A stretch of 43,129 nucleotides of DNA, from positions 1-43,129 of the forward strand of contig JACRCI010000053.1 of the NCBI GenBank assembly GCA_016219105.1. Direction: 5' to 3'. This DNA is from Deltaproteobacteria bacterium. GTDB taxonomy: Bacteria > Desulfobacterota > GWC2-55-46 > DRQE01. The notes under the pieces were generated by a model. It made no database searches. It was not told the origin of the DNA and worked only from the letters and a program-made list of their open reading frames with translations. A program made the position numbers and the translations under genes. Below, in pieces: positions 1 to 9,339 of this stretch. Within the stretch, counting starts at the first letter, position 1. Every line of letters begins with the position of its first letter.

Positions 1-47
1 ATCTCTGTTGCTTGTGAGAAATTCTCAATCGTGGCTCTCTGAGCCAT
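1..47 (-). CDS. 5' end of an unidentified leftward gene (partial)
   Basis: Reading leftward, AAGGAGGT lies 6 bases before an ATG at 47, followed by 15 open codons (MAQRATIENFSQATE) before the window edge. The near-perfect ribosome binding site is the main support. The fragment is too short to place in a family. It diverges from trpE, so the roughly 150 bases between them should hold both promoters; I could not pick a convincing trp promoter or a leader peptide with tandem Trp codons there. Confidence 0.5.
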   Translation of the reverse strand, partial: MAQRATIENFSQATE

Positions 48-194
48 AGGGGGTACCTCCTTATAGTAGGTTTGGTTGGCGCTGAACCGCTATAAAGATA
101 CCCCTTTCTTTTTACTGACACAAGATATGATACATTACCGACGACGGGCTGGCGGTTGACTACCCCGGCGGCCATGTGTTAAGGTATGCATCTT

Positions 195-1697
195 ATGGAA
201 AATCCGAGATATTCTCCAGGCCTGGAGGAGTTCAGAGAAAAGGCGCGCACTTACAACGTAATACAGGTGGAGAGGGAGATACTCGCCGATACCGAGACCC
301 CGGTATCGGCGTTTCTGAAGATAGACGACGGCGCCGAGGCGTTTCTGCTTGAGAGCGTGGAGGGGGGGGAGAAGTGGGGGAGGTACAGTTTTATCGGCAC
401 ATCGCCTATGGCCGTTATAAGGGGCAAGGGAAGGATCGTTGAGATTATAGAGGGCGGGCCGTCGAGGACGGCTGGCGGGAAAAAGACCGTAAGAGAAGGC
501 GACCCGCTGGAGGTACTCAAGGACTACATGTCGCGTTTCCGCTCGGCCCCCCTTGCCGGCGCGTCCCGGTTTTCCGGCGGCGCCATAGGATATCTCGGCT
601 ACGACATAATAAGGCACATGGAGAAACTGCCGGATAAGGCCAGAAAAGATCTGGACCTCTATGACCTTTTTTTCATCATAACCGACACGCTCCTCGTCTT
701 CGACAACGGTGAGCATAAGATAAAGGTCGTGTGCAACGCCCGCGTTACCGACGGCAGGGACGTTGCGGAGGTCTACGGCGAGGCCGTAGGCAAGATAGAC
801 TCTCTCGTCCTGCGCCTCAGGGAAGCCAAACTCCCTTCGCCCCATCCGCCGACCGTTGCGCACATCACCATAACCAACTTCCCGAAGGCGGATTTCATAG
901 AGGCTATCGGGCGCGTGAAAAAATACATTGGAGACGGAGACATAATACAGGCCGTAATATCCCAGAGGTTCGAAACCGAGCTCAACTGCAGGCCGTTTGA
1001 CTTATACAGGGCGCTTCGCACGACAAACCCGTCGCCGTACATGTTTTTTTTGAGGCTCGGAGGGATCGCGCTTGCCGGCTCATCCCCGGAGATACTGGTG
1101 AGGGTGGATGGAGGGGATATAACCTTAAGGCCCATTGCCGGCACGCGCAGGAGGGGCGCGGACCCGGCGGAAGACCTGTTGCTCGAGGAAGAGCTTCTCG
1201 GGGATCCTAAGGAAAGGGCGGAACACCTCATGCTCGTTGACCTCGGAAGGAACGACGTGGGAAGGGTGGCGAAGGCCGGCACCGTCCACGTGGACGAGCT
1301 GATGGCGATAGAGCGATACTCCCACGTCATGCACATAGTCTCTAACGTCCAGGGCCGCATGCGCGACGACGTTGACTCGTTCGGCGTACTGCGCGCGTGT
1401 TTCCCGGCGGGCACCCTTACCGGCGCGCCCAAGATACGGGCGATGGAGATAATCGAAGAGGTGGAGCCGTCGAAAAGGGGGGTCTACGGCGGGAGCGTCG
1501 GGTACATCTCGTTTTCCGGCAACATGGACATGTGCATCACGATAAGGACGCTCCTCATAAAAGACGGACGCATCTACATCCAGGCCGGGGCCGGGATAGT
1601 GGCGGATTCAGACCCGGAGAAGGAATACGAAGAGACGGTGAACAAGGCCAGGGGGATGTTGAAGGCCGTGGAGATGGCGAGGGCAGGGTTTCAATAG
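195..1697 (+). CDS. trpE: Anthranilate synthase component I
   Basis: Converts chorismate plus ammonia, supplied by TrpG, to anthranilate, the first step of tryptophan synthesis. The protein is about 500 residues, normal for the family. The N-terminal feedback (Trp-binding) motif LLES is present, and the chorismate-binding domain shows GSSPEIL, GTRRRG, DLGRNDVG and GTLTGAPK in order. Two in-frame ATGs exist (186 and 195). AAGG at 181-184 is well spaced for 195 and too close for 186, so 195 is preferred. It is the first gene of a complete trp operon, 33 bases before trpG. Around residues 90-98 an extra GPSRTAGG stretch is encoded by a GC-rich repeat (456-479) also found inside tolC. Confidence 0.96.
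   Translation: MENPRYSPGLEEFREKARTYNVIQVEREILADTETPVSAFLKIDDGAEAFLLESVEGGEKWGRYSFIGTSPMAVIRGKGRIVEIIEGGPSRTAGGKKTVREGDPLEVLKDYMSRFRSAPLAGASRFSGGAIGYLGYDIIRHMEKLPDKARKDLDLYDLFFIITDTLLVFDNGEHKIKVVCNARVTDGRDVAEVYGEAVGKIDSLVLRLREAKLPSPHPPTVAHITITNFPKADFIEAIGRVKKYIGDGDIIQAVISQRFETELNCRPFDLYRALRTTNPSPYMFFLRLGGIALAGSSPEILVRVDGGDITLRPIAGTRRRGADPAEDLLLEEELLGDPKERAEHLMLVDLGRNDVGRVAKAGTVHVDELMAIERYSHVMHIVSNVQGRMRDDVDSFGVLRACFPAGTLTGAPKIRAMEIIEEVEPSKRGVYGGSVGYISFSGNMDMCITIRTLLIKDGRIYIQAGAGIVADSDPEKEYEETVNKARGMLKAVEMARAGFQ
456..479 (+). repeat. Intragenic GC-rich dispersed repeat (copy in trpE)
   Basis: These 24 bases (starting GGGCCGTCGAGGACGG) match 28312-28335 at 22 of 24 positions and 28991-29014 at 21 of 24. 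The matches lie inside tolC, an unrelated gene. This copy is read in frame as GPSRTAGG, in a linker of TrpE where the family tolerates length variation. It looks like a small repeat that inserts within coding sequence. Confidence 0.55.
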
Positions 1698-1730
1698 GCA
1701 TCATGGAGAGGGGAGAGGGCCTGTAATTTT

Positions 1731-2300
1731 ATGCTTTTGATGATAGACAACTTCGATTCCTTCACTTACAACCTTGTCCAGTATTTTTTGGAGATGGGCG
1801 AGGACGTGAGGGTTTTCAGGAATAACGCCATAACCGTCGGCGAGATAGAGGGGCTTAAGCCCGAAAGGATAGTCATATCCCCGGGTCCGTGCGACCCCCG
1901 GAAGGCCGGGGTGTCCGTGGACGTGATAAAATGCTTTGCCGGCAAGACGCCTATCCTGGGCGTATGCCTCGGGCATCAGTCAATAGCCTACGCCCTCGGC
2001 GGGGACGTGGTCAGGGCTCCACGGCTCATGCACGGGAAGACTTCCCTCGTATACCACGACGGCAGGACTATATTCGAAGGCATTGAGAACCCCTTTGAGG
2101 CGACCCGGTATCATTCTCTCATCGTGAAGAGGGAAACCCTGCCCTCATGCCTTGAGATAAGCGCGTGGACGGATATGGATGAGATAATGGGTATAAGGCA
2201 CAGGGAATACCCGCTTGAAGGCGTGCAGTTCCACCCGGAGAGCATACTCACGAAAGCGGGAAAGGATTTATTAAAGAACTTTATCAAGTTAAGCGTGTAA
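1731..2300 (+). CDS. trpG: Anthranilate synthase component II, glutamine amidotransferase
   Basis: A class I glutamine amidotransferase of 189 residues that hydrolyses glutamine and passes ammonia to TrpE. The N-terminus [19 protein letters not shown] is typical. The oxyanion motif SPGPCDP, the nucleophile Cys79 in GVCLGHQ and the catalytic His-Glu of GVQFHPES are all present. Length is that of a stand-alone TrpG, not fused to TrpD. A GGGAGAGGG purine stretch precedes the ATG. The same subunit could also serve PabB in folate synthesis; no pabA is seen here, although folC lies downstream. Confidence 0.96.
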   Translation: MLLMIDNFDSFTYNLVQYFLEMGEDVRVFRNNAITVGEIEGLKPERIVISPGPCDPRKAGVSVDVIKCFAGKTPILGVCLGHQSIAYALGGDVVRAPRLMHGKTSLVYHDGRTIFEGIENPFEATRYHSLIVKRETLPSCLEISAWTDMDEIMGIRHREYPLEGVQFHPESILTKAGKDLLKNFIKLSV

Positions 2301-2336
2301 ATAGTTGCAAATAAAGTGTTTTGATTGGAGTGAAAC

Positions 2337-3356
2337 TTGATTAAAGACGCCATCTCGAAGATAGTCAAAGGCTCTGACCTTACCGAGGAGGAGACGGTCC
2401 ACGTTATGAACGAGGTCATGACGGGAGGGGCGAGCCCCGGCCAGATAGCCTCGTTTATAACGGCATTGAGGATGAAGGGCGAGACGGTCGAGGAGATAAC
2501 CGGCGCGGCGAGGGTCATGAGGGAGAAGGTGACGACAATCGCCGTAAAAGACCCGAGGGTCGTTGACACCTGCGGCACGGGCGGGGATGAGGCGATGACC
2601 TTCAATATTTCGACCGCCGCGGCCTTCGTGGTCGCCGGAAGCGGCGTGACCGTGGCGAAGCACGGCAACAGGTCGGTGTCCAGCAGGAGCGGAAGCGCGG
2701 ACGTGTTGAAGGCCCTCGGCGTAAACATAGAGGCCGAGGTCTCTATAGTCGAGGAATGTCTTGAGGAGGCCGGCATAGGGTTCCTCTTCGCCCCGCTTCT
2801 CCACGGCGCTATGAAATACGCGGCTCCCGTAAGGCGCGAGATAGGGATAAGGACTATCTTCAATATACTCGGCCCGCTTACGAACCCGGCAGGCACTAAA
2901 TATCAGGTCATCGGAGTATACGACCCCTCTCTTACCGATATGCTCGCGAAGGTGCTTTTCAACCTCGGCTCTGCGCACGCCTTTGTTGTAAGAGGCTCGG
3001 ACGGGCTGGATGAGATAACCCTTGCCGATTCCACGAGGGTCACGGAGCTTAAGGACGGCTCCATAAAGACATACCACGTAAGCCCCGAAGACTTCGGATT
3101 CCACAGGTGCCGGCCGGAGGACCTCAAGGGGGGCTCTCCTGAGGATAACGCCCGCATAATAACGGACGTGCTTAACGGCAAGAAAGGGCCTCAAAGGGAC
3201 GTTGTGCTTTTGAACGCGGCGGCGGGTATTGTCGCCGGAGGCATGGCCTTAGGCCTCAAGGAAGGCGTGGCCGTGGCGCACGGGTCAGTGGATTCAGGCA
3301 CGGCGCTCGGGAAACTCGATAAACTTAAGGCCATGACGAACAGGTCTCCGGCTTAA
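2337..3356 (+). CDS. trpD: Anthranilate phosphoribosyltransferase
   Basis: Transfers the phosphoribosyl group of PRPP to anthranilate. The 339-residue protein has the N-terminal helical domain (LTEEETVHVMNEVMTGGASP) and the glycine-rich PRPP site DTCGTGGD. KHGNRSVSSRSGSADVLKALG completes the active site. The start is a TTG at 2337: GGAG lies about 8 bases upstream, and translation from here gives the full usual N-terminus. A 36-base gap separates it from trpG, and it ends one base before the trpC ATG, so trpC is probably translationally coupled. Confidence 0.95.
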   Translation: MIKDAISKIVKGSDLTEEETVHVMNEVMTGGASPGQIASFITALRMKGETVEEITGAARVMREKVTTIAVKDPRVVDTCGTGGDEAMTFNISTAAAFVVAGSGVTVAKHGNRSVSSRSGSADVLKALGVNIEAEVSIVEECLEEAGIGFLFAPLLHGAMKYAAPVRREIGIRTIFNILGPLTNPAGTKYQVIGVYDPSLTDMLAKVLFNLGSAHAFVVRGSDGLDEITLADSTRVTELKDGSIKTYHVSPEDFGFHRCRPEDLKGGSPEDNARIITDVLNGKKGPQRDVVLLNAAAGIVAGGMALGLKEGVAVAHGSVDSGTALGKLDKLKAMTNRSPA

Positions 3357-3357
3357 G

Positions 3358-4149
3358 ATGGATGCCCCGGCCGTACTCAAAGAGATACTCGGACATAAGA
3401 AAGGGGAGGTTTCCTCGGCCAAAAGGGCGCGGGGCCTCGATGAACTGAAAAGGCAGGCGAACCTTGCCCCGGCCGCAAGGGATTTCGCCTCGGCGCTTAA
3501 AAGAAAAGACCGCGTCAATATCATAGCCGAGGTCAAAAAGGCGTCCCCCTCAAAGGGAGTGATAAGGGAGGATTTCGACCCGGCGGCGATAGCCGGGATA
3601 TACGAGGCTTCAGGCGCCGCGGCCGTATCGGTCCTTACCGACAAGAGGTATTTCATGGGAAGCCTCGCGGACCTCGAAAGCGTCAGGAGGCACGTGGCGG
3701 GCATTCCGGTCTTACGGAAGGATTTCCTGATAGACCCGTATCAGGTGTTTGAATCGCGCGCGGCCGGAGCGGATGCCGTGCTTTTCATAGTCGCGGCGCT
3801 TGAGAGGGGTGAGTTAAGAGAGCTTCTCGACCTGAGCCGTTCCCTCGGCATGAACGCGCTCGTCGAGACGCATACGGAAGAGGAGATTTCAGAGGCGCTT
3901 ACCGCCGGAGCCGAGATTATAGGGATAAATAACCGGGACCTTAAGACCTTCAAGACCGACATCTCGACGACGGCGCGTCTTGCGGGGAAAATCCCCGGCG
4001 ACCGGATAGCGGTGAGCGAAAGCGGGATAAATACGGCCGATGACATAAGGACGCTGCGCGCGGCCGGAGTCAACGCGTTCCTGGTCGGGGAGGCCCTTAT
4101 GAGGGAAAAAGACATCGCCGGGAAGCTGAAGGAACTCGTTGGGGCCTGA
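3358..4149 (+). CDS. trpC: Indole-3-glycerol phosphate synthase
   Basis: Closes the indole ring from carboxyphenylamino-deoxyribulose phosphate. The 263-residue TIM barrel shows IIAEVKKASPSKG, where the lysine and serine bind phosphate. FDPAAIAGIYEASGAAAVSVLTD, PVLRKDFLIDPYQV, GINNRDL and AVSESGI are further family blocks in the right order. It begins one base after the trpD stop. It is a separate protein from TrpF, unlike the enterobacterial fusion. Confidence 0.96.
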   Translation: MDAPAVLKEILGHKKGEVSSAKRARGLDELKRQANLAPAARDFASALKRKDRVNIIAEVKKASPSKGVIREDFDPAAIAGIYEASGAAAVSVLTDKRYFMGSLADLESVRRHVAGIPVLRKDFLIDPYQVFESRAAGADAVLFIVAALERGELRELLDLSRSLGMNALVETHTEEEISEALTAGAEIIGINNRDLKTFKTDISTTARLAGKIPGDRIAVSESGINTADDIRTLRAAGVNAFLVGEALMREKDIAGKLKELVGA

Positions 4150-4182
4150 AGGAACTGATTAGGGATTGATAGGTCTTGCAAG

Positions 4183-4809
4183 ATGGGCGTGAAGGTAAAG
4201 ATATGCGGGATAACGAACGCGGATGACGCCATGGCCGCGTCCAGCGCGGGGGCGGACGCCGTGGGGTTCGTGTTCTGGGGGAAAAGCCCGCGGTTCATAG
4301 AGGTGGATGAGGCCGCGAGGATAATCGAAAAACTTCCGCCTTTCATAACGCCGGTCGGGGTTTTCGTGGACGAGGCCCCTGATAAAATAATGGATGCCGT
4401 AAGACGCGCCGGCCTCGGCTGCGTGCAGTTGCACGGGGCTGAGACGCCGCAATATTGCGGGACAATTGGCGCGAAGGTGATAAAGGCGATAAGGGTAAGG
4501 TCGGCCCGCGACATAGAGGGGCTTGAAAGTTACGGGGTTTCCGCGTTTCTCCTTGATGCATACGCGGAAGGCGCGCCCGGCGGCACGGGAAGGAATTTTG
4601 ACTGGGACATAGCGGTAAGGGCGAAGGAATACGGAAGGGTGATACTTTCCGGCGGGCTCAACCCGGAAAACGTCGCCCTGGCCATAAGGCACGTACGGCC
4701 CTACGGCGTGGACGTAAGTTCCGGGGTTGAAACGGCGCCGGGTAAAAAAGACCCGGAAAAGATTTTCGATTTCATGAAAAAAGTGAGGAAAAGTGAAGCG
4801 GATATCTGA
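4183..4809 (+). CDS. trpF: Phosphoribosylanthranilate isomerase
   Basis: Carries out the Amadori rearrangement of phosphoribosylanthranilate. The 208-residue barrel starts VKVKICGIT, with the catalytic cysteine in the CGIT motif. It continues with [18 protein letters not shown]-type CVQLHG, the catalytic aspartate of FLLDAYA, and the phosphate-binding [10 protein letters not shown] and GVDVSSGVE. It follows trpC by 33 bases. Its last 17 bases overlap the start of trpB. Confidence 0.96.
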   Translation: MGVKVKICGITNADDAMAASSAGADAVGFVFWGKSPRFIEVDEAARIIEKLPPFITPVGVFVDEAPDKIMDAVRRAGLGCVQLHGAETPQYCGTIGAKVIKAIRVRSARDIEGLESYGVSAFLLDAYAEGAPGGTGRNFDWDIAVRAKEYGRVILSGGLNPENVALAIRHVRPYGVDVSSGVETAPGKKDPEKIFDFMKKVRKSEADI

Positions 4810-5998
4810 AAAACTTCCCGATAAATCCGGGCATTTCGGCCAGTATGGCGGCAGATTCATCTCCGAAACCCTCATGCCCGCGGTGTGCGAGCTTGAAAAG
4901 GCGTATCGCAGGTTGAAGAACGACCGGGATTTCCAAAAGGAGCTGAGATATTTCCTCGCCAGCTATACCGGGAGGCCGACGCCGCTTTATTACGCGGAAA
5001 GGCTCACTAAAAAACTCAAGGGCGCTAAAATATATCTCAAGAGGGAAGACCTCTGCCACACGGGCGCGCATAAGATCAATAACACGATAGGGCAGGCCCT
5101 CCTGGCGAGCAGGATGGGGAAGACGCGGATTATAGCGGAAACCGGCGCCGGCCAGCACGGGGTCGCCACCGCGGCCGTCTCGGCCATGTTCGGGATGGAA
5201 TGCGAGATATACATGGGAGAGGAGGACATCCGGAGGCAGCTCCCGAACGTATTCAGGATGAAACTCCTGGGCGCGAAGGTGAATCCGGTCGCTTCCGGCA
5301 GCAAGACCCTGAAGGACGCGATGAACGAGGCGCTGAGGGACTGGGTCACCAACGTCTACGATACGTTCTACATCATAGGCTCGGTCGCCGGGCCTCATCC
5401 CTATCCCATGATGGTCAGGGACTTCCAGTCGGTCATAGGGAAAGAGGCGAAAAGGCAGATAAAGGCGTCAGAGGGAAGGCTGCCGGACATGCTGGTCGCC
5501 TGCGTGGGGGGCGGCAGCAACGCGATGGGGCTTTTCCATCCGTTTCTGAACGATAGAAGGGTGAAGATGGTAGGGGTCGAGGCCGGCGGGTTCGGGATCA
5601 AGACCGGCAAACACGCGGCGAGCATATGCGCGGGCACGGTCGGGGTGCTGCACGGGAGCAAGAGCTACCTCCTCCAGGATAAATACGGCCAGATAAAGCA
5701 CACCCATTCGATCTCGGCCGGGCTCGACTATCCGGGAGTGGGGCCGGAGCACTCATACCTGCATGACTCCGGCAGGGTGGAGTATACATACGTTACGGAC
5801 CGCGAGGCCATCTCGGCCTTCAGCCTCCTTTCAATGACAGAGGGGATAATACCGGCGCTCGAAAGTTCCCATGCGGTGGCATATGCCGTAAAGGCCGCGA
5901 AAAGACTCGGAGAGGGCCGGGTGATAGTCGTTAATCTGTCGGGACGGGGGGATAAGGACCTCGACACCGCGTCAAAGATACTGGGGCACACGGTATGA
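4793..5998 (+). CDS. trpB: Tryptophan synthase beta chain
   Basis: PLP enzyme that condenses indole with serine. At 401 residues it is a standard TrpB1. The N-terminus [15 protein letters not shown] is typical, the PLP lysine lies in [13 protein letters not shown], and the phosphate cup is [10 protein letters not shown]. The start is a GTG at 4793 preceded by GTGAGGA inside trpF, giving an overlap of 17 bases. The stop overlaps the trpA ATG as ATGA. Overlaps at both ends suggest tight coupling with TrpF and TrpA. Confidence 0.96.
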   Translation: MKRISEKLPDKSGHFGQYGGRFISETLMPAVCELEKAYRRLKNDRDFQKELRYFLASYTGRPTPLYYAERLTKKLKGAKIYLKREDLCHTGAHKINNTIGQALLASRMGKTRIIAETGAGQHGVATAAVSAMFGMECEIYMGEEDIRRQLPNVFRMKLLGAKVNPVASGSKTLKDAMNEALRDWVTNVYDTFYIIGSVAGPHPYPMMVRDFQSVIGKEAKRQIKASEGRLPDMLVACVGGGSNAMGLFHPFLNDRRVKMVGVEAGGFGIKTGKHAASICAGTVGVLHGSKSYLLQDKYGQIKHTHSISAGLDYPGVGPEHSYLHDSGRVEYTYVTDREAISAFSLLSMTEGIIPALESSHAVAYAVKAAKRLGEGRVIVVNLSGRGDKDLDTASKILGHTV

Positions 5999-6825
5999 AG
6001 GATACCCGGCGATTATCGGCGTCATCGTCAAGGTCAAGGCTTGAAGGCGTGTTCAGGGGCCTGCAAGAAAGAGGCGAAAAGGCCCTCATCACGTTTATAA
6101 CCGCGGGCGACCCGGACATGGGGACGACGAAGAGGATCATATTCGAACTCGAACGCTCAGGGGCCGACATAATAGAGCTCGGCATGCCGTTTTCCGACCC
6201 CATGGCCGACGGGCCGACCATACAGGCATCGAGCGAGCGGGCGCTTAAAGGGGGCGCGACGGTCAAAGACGTCCTCAGGCTTGTAAGAGAGATACGGGGA
6301 AAAAGCTCCATACCCGTGGTCCTCTTCGGCTATTACAACCCCGTATTCGTATACGGGCTTGAAAGGTTTGCCAGGGACGCCGCGGACGCCGGGGCCGACG
6401 GCGTTTTGGTGGTAGACCTGCCGCCCGAGGAGGCGGGGGGACTTAAAAGGGAACTTCAGAGGAAAGCCCTCGACCTCATATATCTCGTCACGCCGACAAG
6501 CAACACGGGCAGGATGAGGCTTGTGGCGTCAAAGGCCTCGGGTTTTATCTATTACGTGAGCGTGGCCGGCGTTACCGGCGCGAGGAAAACGCTTGCCGAT
6601 AGGATCCCGGCCGAGATACGTAAGATAAGAAAGTTTACCGGCCTTCCGGTCTGCGTCGGATTCGGCATATCAACCCCGGCGCAGGCGCGCCGGGCGGCCG
6701 CGTGCGCCGACGGGGTCGTGGTGGGAAGCGCCATAATAGACATAATCGCGCGGAATATCGGCGCGAAAGACCTTGCGGCGAGAATGGGAAGGTTCGTCTC
6801 CGGCCTGAAAAAGGGCATGGGTTAG
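5995..6825 (+). CDS. trpA: Tryptophan synthase alpha chain
   Basis: Cleaves indole-3-glycerol phosphate and channels indole to TrpB. The 276-residue barrel carries the catalytic glutamate and aspartate in [17 protein letters not shown], followed by [19 protein letters not shown], the flexible-loop motif [11 protein letters not shown] and the phosphate-binding GFGIS. A basic, serine-rich N-terminal stretch of about 20 residues ([14 protein letters not shown]) precedes the usual start and has no obvious role. The ATG overlaps the trpB stop. It is the last trp gene. Confidence 0.95.
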   Translation: MKDTRRLSASSSRSRLEGVFRGLQERGEKALITFITAGDPDMGTTKRIIFELERSGADIIELGMPFSDPMADGPTIQASSERALKGGATVKDVLRLVREIRGKSSIPVVLFGYYNPVFVYGLERFARDAADAGADGVLVVDLPPEEAGGLKRELQRKALDLIYLVTPTSNTGRMRLVASKASGFIYYVSVAGVTGARKTLADRIPAEIRKIRKFTGLPVCVGFGISTPAQARRAAACADGVVVGSAIIDIIARNIGAKDLAARMGRFVSGLKKGMG

Positions 6826-6834
6826 AGGAAGCCC

Positions 6835-6864
6835 TTGCCTTTTGAAGCGGTATTTTTGTAAAAT
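6835..6864 (+). promoter_or_regulatory. Candidate sigma70-type promoter for accD-folC
   Basis: TTGCCT (6835-6840), an 18-base spacer and TAAAAT (6859-6864) lie in the 129-base gap between trpA and accD. Spacing is good and both boxes match in four or five of six positions. I saw no clear terminator for the trp operon in the gap, so read-through is possible. Confidence 0.4.
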
Positions 6865-6954
6865 AGGGCCTGAGTCTTTCTATCCGCGCGCAGGCTTGAG
6901 TATCAGGTGTTTTAAACTCTCCACGCTCAACCGTCAATCCGACAGGGTCAGACC

Positions 6955-7803
6955 ATGATATGGTTTAAAAAAAGCCTGTTTTCCAAGAAAGAGGATTCGA
7001 CCGTAAGGATCCCTCACGGGCTGTGGGTCAAGTGCAACCACTGCAGCGAGATAATATATAAAAAAGAGGTCGAGCGTAACCTCGACGTGTGCCCAAAATG
7101 CGATTACCACTTCTACATATCCGCGTGGGAAAGGGTCGGTATCGTCCTGGACGAGGGAAGTTTCAAGGAGCATGACGGCGACCTTGAACCGGTTGACGCG
7201 CTCGAATTCAAAGACCTCAAGCGCTATAAGGACAGGCTCAGGGCCGCGCACAGGGAAAAGAGCGCCCCTCGCGCCCTTGATGCGATAGTTTCGGGCGAGG
7301 GACTGATTAACGGCCAGCGCGTGATGATAGCCGTCTTCGAGTTCTCTTTCATGGGCGGCAGCATGGGCTCGGTCGTCGGCGAAAAGATTACGAGGATAAT
7401 AGAAAGGGGCCTTGATAAAAGGTGCCCGGTCATCATATTCACCTCGTCGGGCGGGGCACGGATGCAGGAGGGCATACTCTCGCTCATGCAGATGGCCAAG
7501 ACGTCCGCCGCGATTGCCCGGCTTAAAGAGGCCGGAATTCCGTATATAACCGTGCTCACGGACCCGACCACCGGCGGGGTTACGGCGAGTTTCGCCATGC
7601 TGGGGGACATCATCATCGCCGAGCCCAGGGCCCTTATCGGGTTTGCCGGGCCGAGGGTCATACAGGAAACCATAAGGCAGAAACTGCCGGAGGGTTTTCA
7701 GCGGGCCGAGTATCTCCTCGAGCACGGCATGATTGACATGATAGTGGACAGGAAGATGATGAAAACCACGCTCGCCCGGCTTATCTCGCTCCTTGCGGGC
7801 TGA
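6955..7803 (+). CDS. accD: Acetyl-CoA carboxylase carboxyltransferase beta subunit
   Basis: The beta half of the carboxyltransferase, which with AccA moves carboxyl from biotin to acetyl-CoA to start fatty acid synthesis. The 282-residue protein has the N-terminal zinc ribbon (C27, C30, C46, C49 in KCNHC and VCPKCDYHF), followed by a crotonase-like core with [24 protein letters not shown] and [16 protein letters not shown]. The ATG at 6955 shortly follows GACAGGG. The stop overlaps the folC start by one base, the common accD-folC pairing. Confidence 0.96.
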   Translation: MIWFKKSLFSKKEDSTVRIPHGLWVKCNHCSEIIYKKEVERNLDVCPKCDYHFYISAWERVGIVLDEGSFKEHDGDLEPVDALEFKDLKRYKDRLRAAHREKSAPRALDAIVSGEGLINGQRVMIAVFEFSFMGGSMGSVVGEKITRIIERGLDKRCPVIIFTSSGGARMQEGILSLMQMAKTSAAIARLKEAGIPYITVLTDPTTGGVTASFAMLGDIIIAEPRALIGFAGPRVIQETIRQKLPEGFQRAEYLLEHGMIDMIVDRKMMKTTLARLISLLAG

Positions 7804-9134
7804 TGTCGCCCCGGCGCCGCACATCCTGCCGCGAAACCCTTAAGTATCTCTTCGGGCTTGAAAAGCTCGGCATAAGGCCCGGTCTTGAACGCATCTCAAG
7901 GCTCCTCTCTTTCCTCGATAACCCGCATCTCAAGTATCCTTCGGTCGTCATAGGCGGAACGAACGGAAAGGGCTCGACGGCCGCCATGACGGAGTCCATT
8001 CTGAGGGAGGCCGGTTTTACCACGGGGCTCTACACGTCCCCGCACCTGAATAGATTCAACGAGCGCATACGCGTCAGCGGCCGGGAGATAACGGACGGAG
8101 AGGTCGTCGGGCTGACGTCCATCATAAGGTCAATTATCGAGGACTACAGAGGCGGTTTTCCGGAAATGCCGTCCTTCTTTGAGTTCACGACCGCCATGGC
8201 CTTCGAGCACTTCAGGCGCAAAAAGGTGGACCTGGCCGTGTGCGAGGTGGGGATGGGCGGCAGATGGGACGCCGTAAACGTCCTTACCCCGGAGGTCTCC
8301 GTCATAACCGGCGTAAGCCTCGACCATATCCAATACCTTGGAACGAGCATCGGGAAAATAGCGTTTGAAAAGGCCGGGATTATAAAAGGCGCAGTGCCGT
8401 GCGTCATTGGCGTCAGGGACGCCTCGGCGCTGAAGGTGATAAAAAAAGAGGCGGCGGAAAAGAAGACGAACCTCTATGTCATTGGAAGAGATTTCAGGGT
8501 CGAGCCGTCAATGAAAGGATTCGATTATCACGGGGCGGGGGAACTCGGCAGGCTTAAAGGGTTGAGGGTGAACTTGAGGGGCGCGCATCAGTTGGGAAAC
8601 GCCGCGTGCGCGCTAAAGGCGATTGAAGTGTTGAGGTCCCGCCATTACCCAATAACCGCCGGGGCGATAAGGAAGGGGCTTGAGAGGGTTTCCTGGCCGG
8701 GCAGGTTTGAGGTGTTAAGAAAAAAGCCGACCGTCGTCGTAGACTGCGCGCATAACCCGGAAGGCGCTTGGGCGCTGGCAAGGGCATTGAAGGAACTTGG
8801 CTGCGCGAGGATCATCCTCGTCCTCGGCGTAATGGCGGATAAGGATATAGACGGTATTTTTTCGGCCCTTCTTCCGCTCGCCCATGCGGTCGTGCTCACC
8901 CGGCCTTTATATACGAGGAGCGCCGGCGTGGAGCTTTTGAGGGAAAAGCTCGTTGGCCGCAAGGGGGGTTACGCGGGCGAGGTTGTCGCAAGGGAAAGGG
9001 TGTCTTGCGCATGCGACGAGGCCATGGCCCTTGCGGGGGAAAACGGCGCCGTATGCGTCACCGGGAGCATATTCACCGTGGCCGAGGCACGGGATTATTT
9101 GCTCAAAAATCTCCGGGCCGCGGCCGGACGATGA
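7803..9134 (+). CDS. folC: Bifunctional folylpolyglutamate / dihydrofolate synthase
   Basis: A Mur-ligase family enzyme that adds glutamate to dihydropteroate or to folates. The 443-residue protein has the P-loop GGTNGKGSTAAM, then GLYTSPHLNRFNERIRVSG, the FEFTTAMAFEHF block, EVGMGGRWDAVNV and the C-terminal domain with VVDCAHNPEGAWAL. The ATG shares its A with the TGA of accD, so it is coupled. The extreme N-terminus (SPRRRTSCRETLKYLFGLEKLGIRPGLERI) matches the usual family start. Confidence 0.95.
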   Translation: MSPRRRTSCRETLKYLFGLEKLGIRPGLERISRLLSFLDNPHLKYPSVVIGGTNGKGSTAAMTESILREAGFTTGLYTSPHLNRFNERIRVSGREITDGEVVGLTSIIRSIIEDYRGGFPEMPSFFEFTTAMAFEHFRRKKVDLAVCEVGMGGRWDAVNVLTPEVSVITGVSLDHIQYLGTSIGKIAFEKAGIIKGAVPCVIGVRDASALKVIKKEAAEKKTNLYVIGRDFRVEPSMKGFDYHGAGELGRLKGLRVNLRGAHQLGNAACALKAIEVLRSRHYPITAGAIRKGLERVSWPGRFEVLRKKPTVVVDCAHNPEGAWALARALKELGCARIILVLGVMADKDIDGIFSALLPLAHAVVLTRPLYTRSAGVELLREKLVGRKGGYAGEVVARERVSCACDEAMALAGENGAVCVTGSIFTVAEARDYLLKNLRAAAGR

Positions 9135-9139
9135 ACCTC

Positions 9140-9206
9140 CCCAGCACCACTTTCCATTATTGACTCTTCTGAAGAATCGGCGTTCGCGCCGGAAAGTGGT
9201 GCTGGG
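9140..9206. repeat. 16-bp perfect inverted repeat downstream of folC
   Basis: CCCAGCACCACTTTCC at 9140-9155 is repeated in perfect inverse at 9191-9206 around a 35-base loop. The loop contains a smaller TTCTGAAGAA dyad. No T run follows on either strand, so a simple intrinsic terminator is unlikely. It could be a REP-like element or a structured mRNA end. A second hairpin (AGGGCC/GGCCCT, near 9294-9311) lies just before lptD. Confidence 0.7.
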
Positions 9207-9339
9207 CGTTAAAGCAGGTGTTGTAAAAAAGGCGCCCGTATGTTAAGTTTTCTGCCGCATTTCCGGACATTGGATTGGGCTTGGGATATCCAGGGCCTTT
9301 TGGGGCCCTCCTGGCTCAAAGGCGCGGGACAGGATTTGG

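Noticed and set aside
1-185. Trp leader peptide, T-box or TRAP-type control upstream of trpE
   Set aside because: No short frame with tandem Trp codons, no T-box sequence and no run of GAG/TAG triplets were found. Available boxes do not make a convincing promoter.
773-1432. 219-codon antisense frame inside trpE, and similar long antisense frames in trpC, ribD, the copper ATPase and the RND pump
   Set aside because: These mirror the codon pattern of strong sense genes in GC-rich DNA and show no protein family features.
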